DNA of 64,000 bases from Pseudodesulfovibrio profundus (GCF_900217235.1 NZ_LT907975.1:1959001-2023000); one strand, 5' to 3'; counted from the stretch's first letter, positions 38,821 through 48,059 are shown. Notes: a model not told the origin generated them from the sequence alone. Numbers and translations: made by a program.

Positions 38821-39590
38821 AGACTGCTGAGCAGTTTCGTCCGTGGGTTAATTCCGGGCTACAGTATATTTTCCGTCCTGGTGCGTCAGATGCCGCACAG
38901 GCGGTTTCTCAACCTGCGGTTAATTCGCAGCAGCATGCTGGCGGTTGGCAGCAGGGTGATCAAGCTGCGCCCATGGGCCAGCAGGCTCCCCAGCAGCAGG
39001 TTTCACGACCGCAAGTTCCAGCTCAACCACAGCAGGCTCAACAACCGACCCCAAGACCACAAGCTTCTCAGCCGGCTCAACCCAGCCAGCCGCAGCAGCA
39101 AGTGTCTCCACCAACACAATCTGCACCTGCATCCAAAGTACGTTTTCCTGAGCCGTGGAATTCGTATTTGAAGAAAATTTCGGTGACCAATCCCAAAGTG
39201 GTTTGTACCTATATGGAGCTTGGTCTAGATCTTGGGGGCCAGGCTGATCCAAAGCGTCGAGCAGTTTTACGAAATACACTGACGCATCATTTGAAGTGGC
39301 CTGCAGGGACAGCTGCTTTTTGGCCAACCGCTGGTCTTGTGAATGGAGCACTGCAACCGAATGGTTCCATGTTCTGGAAAGGGTGGGAGTTGTGGAAGAC
39401 TCCATACATTGTCTGTTTCGGCAATGAGTCGCTGCAGATCATTCTCCCTGATGCTCAACCTGGCGGAACGACCTATATGTTGGAACACACGATAATTCAT
39501 GTTGTTCCATCGTTGAAAGAACTGGTTGGTCTTCTTCCTCACGAGCAGCAGTTAGCGCTGGAGCAATTAACCTCTATTCGAATTGCCTAA
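38796..39590 (+). CDS. Unknown protein with Pro/Gln-rich linker
   Basis: The protein, about 264 residues, starts with a short conserved-looking head (SRLKTAEQFRPWVNSGLQYIFRPG), then a linker of Gln, Pro and Ala (about residues 35-115), then a globular C-terminal domain (RFPEPWNSYLKKI through LEQLTSIRIA) with several tryptophans. I recognise no family. It overlaps coaBC by 25 bp, so the start could be the GTG at 38787 or the ATG at 38796. The domain could bind a partner through the linker; location is unclear because no signal peptide is seen. Confidence 0.7.
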   Translation: MGSPSSRLKTAEQFRPWVNSGLQYIFRPGASDAAQAVSQPAVNSQQHAGGWQQGDQAAPMGQQAPQQQVSRPQVPAQPQQAQQPTPRPQASQPAQPSQPQQQVSPPTQSAPASKVRFPEPWNSYLKKISVTNPKVVCTYMELGLDLGGQADPKRRAVLRNTLTHHLKWPAGTAAFWPTAGLVNGALQPNGSMFWKGWELWKTPYIVCFGNESLQIILPDAQPGGTTYMLEHTIIHVVPSLKELVGLLPHEQQLALEQLTSIRIA

Positions 39591-39918
39591 ATTGAGTCAC
39601 CCCAGCGTAAAACGCCCATATTTCGCCAATGCGCGATTTTTTGTTCGTTTGGCACCTGTGGGTCATTTTTAATTTAATATTTGCTTATTTTGAGTGATTC
39701 GGTTGCGTGGTTATCTTGCTGAAATGATGTGATTATCTCTTTTTTACGTTTTTTAGTCCGTTAAAATGGAAAATTCTCATTATTGCGTAATCATTATCAC
39801 TGGAGTACACCAAATTTTCAAAACAACGTTAATTCACATTGAGGAAACCTTCATTCATCTAAATGGATGTGTGAACCTCTTCAGTGAACTTCATCTTCAA
39901 TAAAAGGATTTCAGCAAT
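39591..39918. other. Gap before the UDP-sugar epimerase
   Basis: This 328-bp AT-rich gap (for example 39670-39780) holds a weak possible hairpin with a T-run near 39625-39645 and the epimerase promoter region. No coding frame with a ribosome site is seen. Confidence 0.5.
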
Positions 39919-40926
39919 ATGAAAGTTCTTATTACCGGTGCTGCCGGTTTCATTGGTTTTCATCTTTCCAAGCGTCTGACAGAGGAAGGGCACGAAGTTG
40001 TCGGGTTGGATAATCTCGATCCCTATTATGATGTGAACCTCAAGAAGGCCCGATTGGCAATACTCGGACAAAGCCCCCTGTTCAAACATGTGAATATCAA
40101 CATGCAGGATAGTGGTCCGGTTGCCGATCTTTTCAAGCAGGAAAAACCGACCCACGTAGTCAACCTGGCAGCTCAGGCCGGTGTGCGTTACTCCATCGAA
40201 AATCCCATGGCCTATGTGAATACCAACCTTGTTGGATTCGCCAACATTTTGGAAGGGTGTCGCCACAACGGGGTAGAGCATCTGGTCTATGCTTCCAGTA
40301 GTTCCGTGTACGGTATGAATACAAAAATGCCGTTGAGCCCGCATGAGGGTGTTGATCATCCCATGAGCTTGTATGCTGCGACCAAGAAGTCTAATGAGAT
40401 GATGGCTCACTCCTACAGCAATCTCTATGACCTTCCCACAACCGGGCTGCGCTTCTTCACTGTGTATGGCCCATGGGGTAGACCGGATATGGCGCTGTTC
40501 CTCTTCACCAAGAACATCATTGAAGAGAAACCCATCAACGTATTCAATTACGGTAAAATGCGTCGCGACTTCACCTACATTGACGACATCGTAGAGGGTG
40601 TCGTTCGTGTTACCAAAAATACTGCCACTCCCAATGAGAACTGGGACGGAAACAATCCGGATCCGTGCACCAGCCCGAAGCCGTACCGCGTGTACAACAT
40701 CGGTAATAATGCCATCGTTGAACTGTCGCGTTACATTGAGGTAATTGAGGAAGTGGTTGGCAAGAAAGCCATCTGCAACTATATGCCGATGCAGCCTGGT
40801 GATGTACCAGCAACTGAAGCCAATGTTGATGATCTTATCAATGATGTAGGGTTCAAGCCTGACACCAGCATTGAAGTTGGTATCAAGAATTTCATTGATT
40901 GGTACCGTTCCTATTACGAGGTTTAG
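39919..40926 (+). CDS. NAD-dependent epimerase, UDP-glucuronate 4-epimerase type
   Basis: The 335-residue protein is an extended short-chain dehydrogenase with the [14 protein letters not shown] dinucleotide motif at residues 7-20, a serine-rich YASSSSVYG, and YAATKKSNE with the catalytic Tyr-x3-Lys. [19 protein letters not shown] is typical of the UDP-glucuronate 4-epimerase branch. It would make UDP-galacturonate for surface polysaccharide. It ends at a strong terminator, and its neighbours do not form an envelope cluster except for the heptose kinase further on. Confidence 0.88.
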   Translation: MKVLITGAAGFIGFHLSKRLTEEGHEVVGLDNLDPYYDVNLKKARLAILGQSPLFKHVNINMQDSGPVADLFKQEKPTHVVNLAAQAGVRYSIENPMAYVNTNLVGFANILEGCRHNGVEHLVYASSSSVYGMNTKMPLSPHEGVDHPMSLYAATKKSNEMMAHSYSNLYDLPTTGLRFFTVYGPWGRPDMALFLFTKNIIEEKPINVFNYGKMRRDFTYIDDIVEGVVRVTKNTATPNENWDGNNPDPCTSPKPYRVYNIGNNAIVELSRYIEVIEEVVGKKAICNYMPMQPGDVPATEANVDDLINDVGFKPDTSIEVGIKNFIDWYRSYYEV

Positions 40927-40958
40927 GGAGGCGACTATATATAATGTAATGACCCATC

Positions 40959-40992
40959 AAAAGGTGAGCTGAGTTTCAGCTCACCTTTTTTT
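40959..40992 (+). terminator. Terminator of the epimerase gene
   Basis: AAAAGGTGAGCTGA (40959-40972) pairs with TCAGCTCACCTTTT around a 4-base loop, followed by more T. It separates the epimerase from the parS region. Confidence 0.92.
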
Positions 40993-41062
40993 CGCTTTTT
41001 TTGCCACCACTCCTTGCTATCAAATCCATTTCAGCCTACGAACAGGTGAACGCTTTAGAAAA

Positions 41063-41078
41063 TGTTTCACGTGAAACA
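41063..41078. other. parS: parS site 1
   Basis: TGTTTCACGTGAAACA is an exact match to the bacterial chromosomal parS consensus; the palindrome extends to 20 bp with AA and TT flanks (41061-41080). It is the ParB-binding site that nucleates the partition complex. It is 73 bp before parA. Confidence 0.97.
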
Positions 41079-41096
41079 TTCAAGAAAAAGCGGTTG

Positions 41097-41112
41097 TGTT
41101 TCACGTGAAACA
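41097..41112. other. parS: parS site 2
   Basis: A second exact TGTTTCACGTGAAACA, 34 bp after the first in start-to-start distance. Two tandem perfect sites just before parA are expected to bind ParB cooperatively. They may also control parA. Confidence 0.97.
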
Positions 41113-41150
41113 TGTGATGATCACAAAATCAGCGTGTAAGAGAGGGTTCT

Positions 41151-41942
41151 GTGGCGAGAAAAATCGTTGTAGCAAATCAGAAGGGCGGTGTGGGCAAGAC
41201 AACCACATCAGTAAATCTGGCCGCTTCTTTGGCTGTGATGGAAAAGAAGGTTCTATTGGTTGATTGTGACCCGCAGGGTAATGCATCCAGTGGATTGGGT
41301 TTCTATCCGGTTGATCAGAGAGAAAATATTTATTCTGTCCTTTTTGAGCCTAAAAAAATCACCAAGGCAATCTGTGAGACGGATATCCCGTTTCTTGATT
41401 TGCTGCCTGGTACACAGGATCTGGTAGGGGCGGAGATTGAACTGGTCGATAAATTTGGCCGGGAATACTATCTTCGTGAACTCCTGGATACCATTGATCA
41501 GGATTATGATTTTGTTATCATCGACTGTCCACCATCGCTTGGGTTGCTAACCGTCAATGCGTTGTGTGCGGCCAACGAAATGTTGGTCCCCCTCCAGTGC
41601 GAGTATTACGCTTTGGAAGGTATTGCGCAGCTTCTTATGACGTACGAGTTGGTGCGTAAGCGGTTGAACACCGAGTTGGAAATACTTGGAGTTGTTCTGA
41701 CCATGTACGATTCGAGAAACAGGTTGTCCTGGCAGGTCAAGCATGAAGTCCGGAAAGCGTTTCCTCAACATCTCTTCGAAACCATTATCCCACGAAATGT
41801 TCGGCTCTCCGAAGCTCCCAGCTTTGGAAAACCTGTGATCAATTACGATATAAAATCACGGGGTGCTGAAGCATATATGGCATTGGCCCAGGAAGTGGTC
41901 AAAAACTCTACCTCGAAGACAAAAGAGGTCTCCAAGGCATAA
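41151..41942 (+). CDS. parA: Chromosome partition ATPase ParA
   Basis: The 263-residue protein has the deviant Walker A QKGGVGKTTTSVNLAAS at residues 10-26, DCDPQGNASSGLG and DCPPSLGLLT. It starts with GTG at 41151 following GAGAGGG. ParA-type ATPases drive segregation of ParB-parS complexes. Two parS sites stand immediately upstream. parB follows after a minus-strand gene of 141 residues. Confidence 0.95.
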   Translation: MARKIVVANQKGGVGKTTTSVNLAASLAVMEKKVLLVDCDPQGNASSGLGFYPVDQRENIYSVLFEPKKITKAICETDIPFLDLLPGTQDLVGAEIELVDKFGREYYLRELLDTIDQDYDFVIIDCPPSLGLLTVNALCAANEMLVPLQCEYYALEGIAQLLMTYELVRKRLNTELEILGVVLTMYDSRNRLSWQVKHEVRKAFPQHLFETIIPRNVRLSEAPSFGKPVINYDIKSRGAEAYMALAQEVVKNSTSKTKEVSKA

Positions 41943-41966
41943 AAAAACCCCTGCCGAAACAGGGGT
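41941..41966 (-). terminator. Terminator of the zinc-ribbon gene
   Basis: ACCCCTG (41948-41953 region) pairs with CAGGGGT around CCGAAA. A run of T follows on the minus strand and overlaps the end of parA. Confidence 0.8.
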
Positions 41967-41991
41967 GATCAACATGGTGAAAGCGTGATAG

Positions 41992-42417
41992 TTAGTACCG
42001 GGCTTCTTTGTTTTTGTCTTTGCTTTCCTGGTAAGGGGTACACTCAGTGACTATCTCGTCTTTGAAATGTTTTTTAAGAATTTTTGATTTGCACTGTACA
42101 CAGTTAAAAGAAACAAGGCCGGCGAGGTTGGCTGAGGTCAGATAGAACCGACGGGGTTCATCCGCAGACCAGTCTTCGGTATTGCTACCACACTCAGAAC
42201 AGTGAACATCCATATCGACAGGGTAGTCGAAATCCCAGTACTCTTTGAGGGTTTCCCACTCGTGGATGGGTTCTGAAATGATTGGTTCAGGTTCAGTTGG
42301 CTGGATTCCGAGTTTGTCGGATACATCATTTTTGATGTGATTCCATGCTTCAGCTGAGAGGAGGCAGCCGATAAGGTTGCCGTCTTTGTCGAAAAGTTCG
42401 TTGATATGTTCTGACAT
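41992..42417 (-). CDS. Zinc-ribbon protein on the opposite strand between parA and parB
   Basis: The 141-residue protein starts MSEHINELFDKDGNLIGCLLSAEAWNHI. It has a four-cysteine zinc-ribbon-like pair, CSECG (about residue 73) and CVQCK (about residue 108). The start at 42417 has GGAG before it; a longer frame upstream has a hydrophobic N-terminus but no better site. Its terminator overlaps the parA stop. I recognise no family. It splits the usual parAB operon, so parB must have its own promoter or read through. Confidence 0.75.
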   Translation of the reverse strand: MSEHINELFDKDGNLIGCLLSAEAWNHIKNDVSDKLGIQPTEPEPIISEPIHEWETLKEYWDFDYPVDMDVHCSECGSNTEDWSADEPRRFYLTSANLAGLVSFNCVQCKSKILKKHFKDEIVTECTPYQESKDKNKEARY

Positions 42418-42512
42418 GAATACTCCGTGGATGCAGGTTGTCTGTAACGGGTTTATAGGCACTTCCGTTAGGACAGGCAAGCAGCATGTACTGAGCAATA
42501 GGAGATATACAT

Positions 42513-43424
42513 ATGGCAATGGGTAATAAAGGGCTTGGCCGTGGACTGGATGCGTTACTTGGCGGCGTTAAAGAGGATGAAACGATCACTTCGGATGCCG
42601 CTGAAGTTCGCTTGATCCCGATCGAAGCGATTACGCCCAATCCGCATCAGCCACGTAGAGAGTTTTCCGAAGAGGCTTTGAAGGATCTTTGTGCATCCAT
42701 CAAGACGCGTGGGGTGCTTCAGCCTGTATTGATTCGTCCTCTTTCAAGGGGAAAATACGAACTCGTTGCTGGCGAGCGGAGGCTTCGCGCCTCCAAGTTG
42801 GCCGGTCTGACAGAGATTCCGACGTTACTTCGGGAAATGTCAGATCAGGAAAGCCTGGCAATTGCATTGATCGAAAACCTGCAGCGCGAAGATTTGAATC
42901 CCGTTGAAGAGGCTCTTGGGTACCAGCAGTTGCAGCAGCAGTTTGGTTTGAGTCAGGATGAGCTTGCACGACAGGTGGGTAAAAGCCGCTCTGCCGTAGC
43001 CAATGCCTTGCGGTTGTTGAATCTCCCTGAGTCTGTTCAAAGTGAAATTCAGCAGGGGAGCATGTCGGCAGGGCATGGCCGAGCGATTATGGCAGTCACT
43101 GACTCGGATATTCAGTCTGAGCTGCAACAGCGTATCAATAATACCGGCATGACGGTTCGTCAGGCAGAAGCTCAGGCGTCATTCTGGAAGCAGCATGGGC
43201 GCCTTCCCGGCGCTGATGAAGTTGGACAAAGCACTACATCAGGCAAAGCCTCCAAGGCTGTTTCCAAGCCCCTTTCGCCAGAACTCGAAGAGATTCAGGC
43301 GAAGTTGAATGAATTGCTGAACGTTAAAGTAAAGGTCAGTGGTTCTCTTAATAAAGGCAAAGTTACGATAGCTTATGATGATGAAGATAGCTTGCGGAAC
43401 ATTGTGGATGCTTTGGGAAGTTAG
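42513..43424 (+). CDS. parB: Chromosome partition protein ParB
   Basis: The 303-residue protein has ITPNPHQPRREF and YELVAGERRLRASKLAGLTEIP (the GERRxR motif of the CTP-binding domain), then ALIENLQREDLNPVEEA and an HTH (GLSQDELARQVGKSRSAVANALRLLNLP) that recognises parS. The C-terminal domain is probably the dimer region. GGAG lies before the ATG at 42513. Confidence 0.96.
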   Translation: MAMGNKGLGRGLDALLGGVKEDETITSDAAEVRLIPIEAITPNPHQPRREFSEEALKDLCASIKTRGVLQPVLIRPLSRGKYELVAGERRLRASKLAGLTEIPTLLREMSDQESLAIALIENLQREDLNPVEEALGYQQLQQQFGLSQDELARQVGKSRSAVANALRLLNLPESVQSEIQQGSMSAGHGRAIMAVTDSDIQSELQQRINNTGMTVRQAEAQASFWKQHGRLPGADEVGQSTTSGKASKAVSKPLSPELEEIQAKLNELLNVKVKVSGSLNKGKVTIAYDDEDSLRNIVDALGS

Positions 43425-43505
43425 CCGAGTATAATCCCATTTTGTTTGGATACAGAGTAGAGCAGTACTAGCTGGATAATAAACGTTTTGAATGACGGTT
43501 GAACA

Positions 43506-44513
43506 ATGACATTAGCAAATATTCATGCGGCCATTGATGCTTTGAAAGGGCATAAGGTCATGATCATCGGTGACTTGATGCTTGATCATTATATGATCGG
43601 CAGTGTCGATCGTATTTCTCCGGAAGCACCCGTACCTGTTGTTCGGGTTGACAGGGAAACCTCATTACTTGGCGGTGCCGGTAATGTGGCCCGCAACATC
43701 ACCTCGCTCGGTGGCGATGCCTTGCTGGTTACCGCGGCTGGTAAAGACCCTGATGGTGATCTGTTGGAAGAGCTGTGTAATGAATCACGGATTCGGACTA
43801 AAATTATTCGTGATCCTAATCGTCCTACAACTAAAAAGACCCGGATAATCGCCAGTAATCAGCAGGTGGTTCGTGTTGATCAAGAGCTGAATGTTCCTTT
43901 GGGTGAGGATGAATCACTTGTTCTTTTCAATTTTCTTGAAGAGATCATTGATGAATTTCCGGTGATCATCCTGTCTGACTACGGGAAAGGGGTCATTTCT
44001 CGATCGTTTATGGACAGGTTCATGGCTATGCTGGATCAACGTGAAAAGCGCCCCTTGGTTTTGGTTGATCCCAAGACCGTTAATTATGACCTGTACAAGG
44101 GCGTTGACCTTCTTACACCAAATACGAAGGAAGCCGGCGAGGGGGCAGGGTTCCCGGTAACTGATAAAGAGTCTGTCATTCGCGGTGGTAATGCGTTGTT
44201 CGACCGATTGGATTGTCATAATCTGCTCATCACTATGGGTGGTGACGGAATGGCGCTTTTTGAAGGACGCGATACTATCCGCCATATCCCGACATTTGCA
44301 CGAAAGGTCTTTGATGTAACCGGAGCTGGTGACACCGTCATTGCTACCGTCGCACTCGCATTGGCTTCGGGTGCGCAGCTGTTAACAGCTTGTACTCTTG
44401 CGAATTATGCTGCTGGTGTAGTGGTAGCCCAAGTGGGCGCAGCTACGGCATCCATCCCTGATTTGACCGAAGTGGTAGATGAATTGCCTGAACCAAGGGT
44501 TACCAGTTGGTAA
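43506..44513 (+). CDS. hldA: D-glycero-beta-D-manno-heptose-7-phosphate kinase (stand-alone HldE kinase domain)
   Basis: The 335-residue PfkB-family protein has MIIGDLMLDHYMIGSVDRISPEAPVPVV, GGAGNVARNI and DVTGAGDTVIA with the catalytic aspartate. This matches the kinase half of HldE (RfaE domain I). No nucleotidyltransferase half is fused, so a separate HldC would be needed. It makes the C1 phosphate in ADP-heptose synthesis for lipopolysaccharide. Confidence 0.9.
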   Translation: MTLANIHAAIDALKGHKVMIIGDLMLDHYMIGSVDRISPEAPVPVVRVDRETSLLGGAGNVARNITSLGGDALLVTAAGKDPDGDLLEELCNESRIRTKIIRDPNRPTTKKTRIIASNQQVVRVDQELNVPLGEDESLVLFNFLEEIIDEFPVIILSDYGKGVISRSFMDRFMAMLDQREKRPLVLVDPKTVNYDLYKGVDLLTPNTKEAGEGAGFPVTDKESVIRGGNALFDRLDCHNLLITMGGDGMALFEGRDTIRHIPTFARKVFDVTGAGDTVIATVALALASGAQLLTACTLANYAAGVVVAQVGAATASIPDLTEVVDELPEPRVTSW

Positions 44514-44600
44514 AAATGTTCTTCACGATGTACTCATGATCAGATTGTGATAACGTTGCCAAGGAGCTGATTGGGCCAAGTATAATGTTGTGGAGGAGCC

Positions 44601-45908
44601 ATGCCAAAAAAGAAACAATTTGAGATTGATACGGGGATAATGAATCTTGGGGCCGCCAAGATTGATACTCCTCTTCGAAATCCCCGTTTTGTTGATGATA
44701 AGGTACCGCAACGATTGATGATGACTTCTGAAGAGTTGAGCGAACTCGCAGATGAAGTTGTTCCCATGCAGTTTGAAAAAGCTGGCCCTAGGCAAAAGCT
44801 GTTCTTTGATCCGTCCAAGACCAAGTGCGCTGTTGTTACCTGCGGGGGGATTTGCCCTGGGGTCAATGACGTGATCAGGGCGTTGGTCATGGAAGCTCAT
44901 CACAACTACGGCATTCGATCAGTCATTGGGATTCGTAATGGATTCAGGGGTTTTATCCCGGAGTATGGGTATGATCTCGTTGATTTGACTCTGGATCGAG
45001 TCGCAGACATCCACCATCTTGGAGGCACCATACTCGGCTCATCCCGAGGGATTCAGGATGCAACCGTTATCGTTGACTCGCTGGAGCGGCTGAACATCAA
45101 TGTGCTGCTCGTTATCGGAGGTGACGGCTCCATGCGGGCTGCTCAGGAGATCGTCAATGAGATTTCCAAACGTAGAAAGAAAATTTCGGTCATTGGTATC
45201 CCCAAAACAATCGATAATGATATCAATTTCATAACCAGATCATTTGGTTTTGATACAGCGGTTGAGAAGGCTACCGAAGCCATTCAGTGCGCCCATGTCG
45301 AAGCAACTGGTGTGGATATGGGGATTGGCCTCGTAAAGCTGATGGGTAGAGAGGCAGGCTTTATTGCATCCCAGGCCACACTTGCAATGCAGGAAGTGAA
45401 CTTTCTGCTGGTCCCGGAAGACCCGTTCACACTGGAAGGGGAAAATGGACTGCTGAAAGCCCTTGAGCGTCGCCTTTTACAAAGAAATCATGCTCTGATC
45501 GTCTGTGCTGAAGGGGCAGGGCAGAACCTTATGGGCCAACCTACCAAGCGTGATGAGTCAGGAAACCCCAAGCTTGGAGATATTTGTGGATTGTTGCGGA
45601 AAGAGATAACTCGACATTTCAGTGAGCAGAATCTGGAATGTAATATTAAATTCATTGATCCCAGTTATATAATTCGATCAGTCCCAGCTAACGCCGCAGA
45701 CAGGGTGTATTGTAGTTTTCTTGGACAACAAGCTCTACACGCTGCGATGAGCGGCAAAACCGGGATGGTCGTAACACACCTCAAATCGACTATGGTCCAT
45801 CTGCCTTTGGAATTGGTGACCAGCAAACGGCGTACATTGAATGTTCACTCCGACTACTGGTGTACTGTCATGGAGTCGACCGGACAGAAAAGTTATTTCA
45901 CCCCCTAG
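44601..45908 (+). CDS. pfkA: 6-phosphofructokinase (ATP-type, plant/X-group-like)
   Basis: The 435-residue protein has GGICPGVNDVIRALV, GGDGSMRAAQEI and PKTIDNDI. The Gly in GGDGS points to ATP rather than pyrophosphate, while PKTIDND is shared with pyrophosphate and plant-type enzymes. This combination is typical of the longer clade found in plants and some bacteria. It phosphorylates fructose-6-phosphate in glycolysis. GTGGAGGAG stands before the ATG. A bidirectional terminator follows. Confidence 0.88.
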   Translation: MPKKKQFEIDTGIMNLGAAKIDTPLRNPRFVDDKVPQRLMMTSEELSELADEVVPMQFEKAGPRQKLFFDPSKTKCAVVTCGGICPGVNDVIRALVMEAHHNYGIRSVIGIRNGFRGFIPEYGYDLVDLTLDRVADIHHLGGTILGSSRGIQDATVIVDSLERLNINVLLVIGGDGSMRAAQEIVNEISKRRKKISVIGIPKTIDNDINFITRSFGFDTAVEKATEAIQCAHVEATGVDMGIGLVKLMGREAGFIASQATLAMQEVNFLLVPEDPFTLEGENGLLKALERRLLQRNHALIVCAEGAGQNLMGQPTKRDESGNPKLGDICGLLRKEITRHFSEQNLECNIKFIDPSYIIRSVPANAADRVYCSFLGQQALHAAMSGKTGMVVTHLKSTMVHLPLELVTSKRRTLNVHSDYWCTVMESTGQKSYFTP

Positions 45909-45956
45909 TTTACTGCTTTCAAGAAAAGAGAGCAGCCATTACTCGTCAGTATGCAC

Positions 45957-45987
45957 AAAAAAAGGGCCTCAAGTGAGGCCCTTTTTT
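45957..45987. terminator. Bidirectional terminator after pfkA
   Basis: GGGCCTC (45964-45970) pairs with GAGGCCC (45975-45981) around AAGT, with an A-run before and a T-run after. It serves both the pfkA gene and the convergent minus-strand gene. Confidence 0.92.
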
Positions 45988-46007
45988 AATTGGTAAATAT
46001 GCGGCGG

Positions 46008-46418
46008 CTATTCGTTGGCGGCAAGTCGGCGGCGAACCTGCTCATTAACCTGGCGGCTGACACTTTCCTGTTCGGACTGGAGTGCAACGGCGAGCAATTC
46101 GAAAAGTTCATCGTAAGAGAATTCAAGTGAGAGGGTGCCGTTGGTCACGATGCAGCTTTCTTCCTTCTCTTCAATCTTGTAGGCGCGACGCTCCCGAGCA
46201 TGCCCAATGGCGGAAATGATGCCATAGGCAAGTTTGCCGTCTTCATCACGATACAGCTTCTCCATAGTCAGCATGCCGGATTTGTCGTCAAAATACATTT
46301 CCTCACCAAGAAGCTGGCCAGTGACGCTTTGATCCTGACCCAGATCATTGGGGAGGTTGACGTTCAGAATGGGGTCTGCCGAATTGTGTCCGCCGATCGA
46401 TTTTTTCGACATGCTCAT
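46008..46418 (-). CDS. Unknown protein downstream of the HTH gene
   Basis: The 136-residue protein is acidic and lacks a signal peptide or membrane segment. Visible stretches include GEEMYFDDKSGMLTMEKLYRDEDGKLAYGI and an alpha-helical C-terminus ending NEQVRRRLAANE. It follows the HTH gene by 3 bp, so they form one operon. I do not recognise a family. It may be an effector or partner of the HTH protein. Confidence 0.7.
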   Translation of the reverse strand: MSMSKKSIGGHNSADPILNVNLPNDLGQDQSVTGQLLGEEMYFDDKSGMLTMEKLYRDEDGKLAYGIISAIGHARERRAYKIEEKEESCIVTNGTLSLEFSYDELFELLAVALQSEQESVSRQVNEQVRRRLAANE

Positions 46419-46421
46419 CTC

Positions 46422-46712
46422 CTAGTCCAAAGGAAGTTTATATTGCTGTGAGTCAGGCTTCTTTTTGCCGCTGGAAGCAGACTCCTGCCAACGCTGATTG
46501 ATGAAATCCATAAGCGCACTTTCAGGGACACGCCATTGACTGCCAATTTTAATAGCCTTGATACTCCCGCCTGTAATTAGGCGATACGCAGTCCTCTGGT
46601 GCACTCGCAGCACTTCAGCCACTTCGCGCACCGTCAGCAGCGTGGGGGGCTTGGATGTATCGTACATGTCCATAACGTCAAAGGCTGAGTTGCGATGTTC
46701 ATTCTTTGACAT
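46422..46712 (-). CDS. Excisionase/AlpA-like helix-turn-helix protein
   Basis: The 96-residue protein has a MerR/Xis-type winged HTH (TVREVAEVLRVHQRTAYRLITGGSIKAIKIGSQWRVPESAL, about residues 27-68) with little else. The ATG at 46710-46712 has no Shine-Dalgarno and lies inside an 11-bp-arm inverted repeat, so it may be leaderless and self-regulated. An internal ATG at codon 14 is an alternative. It may be an orphan regulator; no integrase is nearby. Confidence 0.7.
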   Translation of the reverse strand: MSKNEHRNSAFDVMDMYDTSKPPTLLTVREVAEVLRVHQRTAYRLITGGSIKAIKIGSQWRVPESALMDFINQRWQESASSGKKKPDSQQYKLPLD

Positions 46713-46728
46713 AATGAGTCAAAGAATG
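46700..46728. promoter_or_regulatory. Inverted repeat with 11-bp arms over the HTH gene start
   Basis: CATTCTTTGAC (46700-46710) and GTCAAAGAATG (46718-46728) are perfect arms around a 7-base spacer. The start codon of the excisionase-like gene is at its edge. It could be an operator for that protein or an mRNA hairpin that hides the start. Confidence 0.75.
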
Positions 46729-47222
46729 TCAACAAAGTACAAAGAAGTCCTTGTCTGTGCATAAAATCCAAACACGCTTATGAATCGACAACTAAACCAG
46801 TAGTTTGAAATTGTTTGCAGTTGCCCTTGTGGAATGTCGTTTAAATTAAAAAAATATACTATCAGGATGTAGAAAAAAATCGATCACTATTTACAATATT
46901 CTTCTAGAGAAAGTCATTGAAAAGTCTTGAATGAAGGAATGATACATTTGCAGACAAATACTGTTATTTTGGTGTCTTAATGTTCTAACTTGGTAAAAGA
47001 TCAAGGATTGTGATGCGATAGGAAGTCGAGTTAAATAGTATATGCCGTGTATTTTTGAAGGTGACAAATCAGGGTTGAGCGGAATGTGCTGTAGATGGTT
47101 AAAGTTAATTGTAGAAAGCAACATTCTGTGATGAACGTCGAAAGGCAGAAAATTGGTAAATCAGCGAGTAGTAGTTGTGCAATGGGCTTTACGAGCTTGT
47201 GTTGTGCGGATACGGTGTGAAT
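46729..47222. other. AT-rich gap between the HTH gene and the ChbG gene
   Basis: Nearly 500 bp of AT-rich DNA with no coding frame with a ribosome site, no repeat and no clear terminator. It must hold the HTH-gene promoter (minus) and the ChbG promoter (plus). Confidence 0.55.
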
Positions 47223-48059
47223 ATGAAAATCATAGTGAATGCAGATGATGCAGGGATTCACCCTGCGGTTAACAGGGCTGTGGAACTCCTGGCGGAAGCT
47301 GGAATTGTTACTTCTACCTCGATCGTCGCAACTGGTGAACATGTTGAGGAAGCTGCGAAGTTACATGGCGTAAGTATTGGCGTTCATCTGGATATCTTGC
47401 GCGGCCGGCCGATAAGTCATTGGCAACACATCGCTTCGGTTGTGGATGAAAATGGATCATTCCTGTGTGAACCTGTGAAACTCTTTGAACGATACGCTGC
47501 CGGTAAAATCGACCATATGCATGTGGAGCAGGAGTGGGCGGCACAAATCGAGCGGGTACTGGACCTTGGTATCAAGCCCACGCATTTGTCGAGCCATAAG
47601 CATGTGCATGCGTGGCCATCGTTGACTCGCATGGCAGGTATGCTTGCGGAACGATACGATATTCCATGGTTGAGGAAACCGGAGGAGTGCGCGGAAATCT
47701 CCAGACTGCATGTACAGGGTTTGAAGAATAAGTTCAGTAATATTTGCAGCATGTTTGATAGAGAGGCCACGCCTGTCCAAATCCCGGATTATTTCTGGCA
47801 GCCGGAGCTGGAAGAAAAACTCGGGCCTGACATGTTTATGGAGGCGTTGCAGAAAGCTGACCTGGTTGCGGATAGTGTTCTTGAATTGTGTTGTACACCT
47901 GGATTGATTATTGCCGGTGATCCGATCATCCCCCAGTATTGCAATCCGCTCGAAATATCAGCCAATTGGCGAACCGATTACGACAGTCTCTCCAACGATG
48001 ACTGGCGCAGTGCATTTACCAAGGCAAGCCTTGAACAAATCGCTTATGACGGAAAGTGA
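47223..48059 (+). CDS. ChbG/YdjC family carbohydrate deacetylase
   Basis: The 278-residue protein has VNADDAGIHPAVNRAVELL with the metal-binding Asp pair at its start and SSHKHVHAWPSLTRMAG with the His ligands, as in YdjC-family deacetylases. These remove acetyl groups from N-acetylated sugars using a divalent metal. The start codon at 47223 lacks a strong ribosome site, but the fold begins right there. It overlaps the LarE gene by 14 bp. Confidence 0.85.
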   Translation: MKIIVNADDAGIHPAVNRAVELLAEAGIVTSTSIVATGEHVEEAAKLHGVSIGVHLDILRGRPISHWQHIASVVDENGSFLCEPVKLFERYAAGKIDHMHVEQEWAAQIERVLDLGIKPTHLSSHKHVHAWPSLTRMAGMLAERYDIPWLRKPEECAEISRLHVQGLKNKFSNICSMFDREATPVQIPDYFWQPELEEKLGPDMFMEALQKADLVADSVLELCCTPGLIIAGDPIIPQYCNPLEISANWRTDYDSLSNDDWRSAFTKASLEQIAYDGK

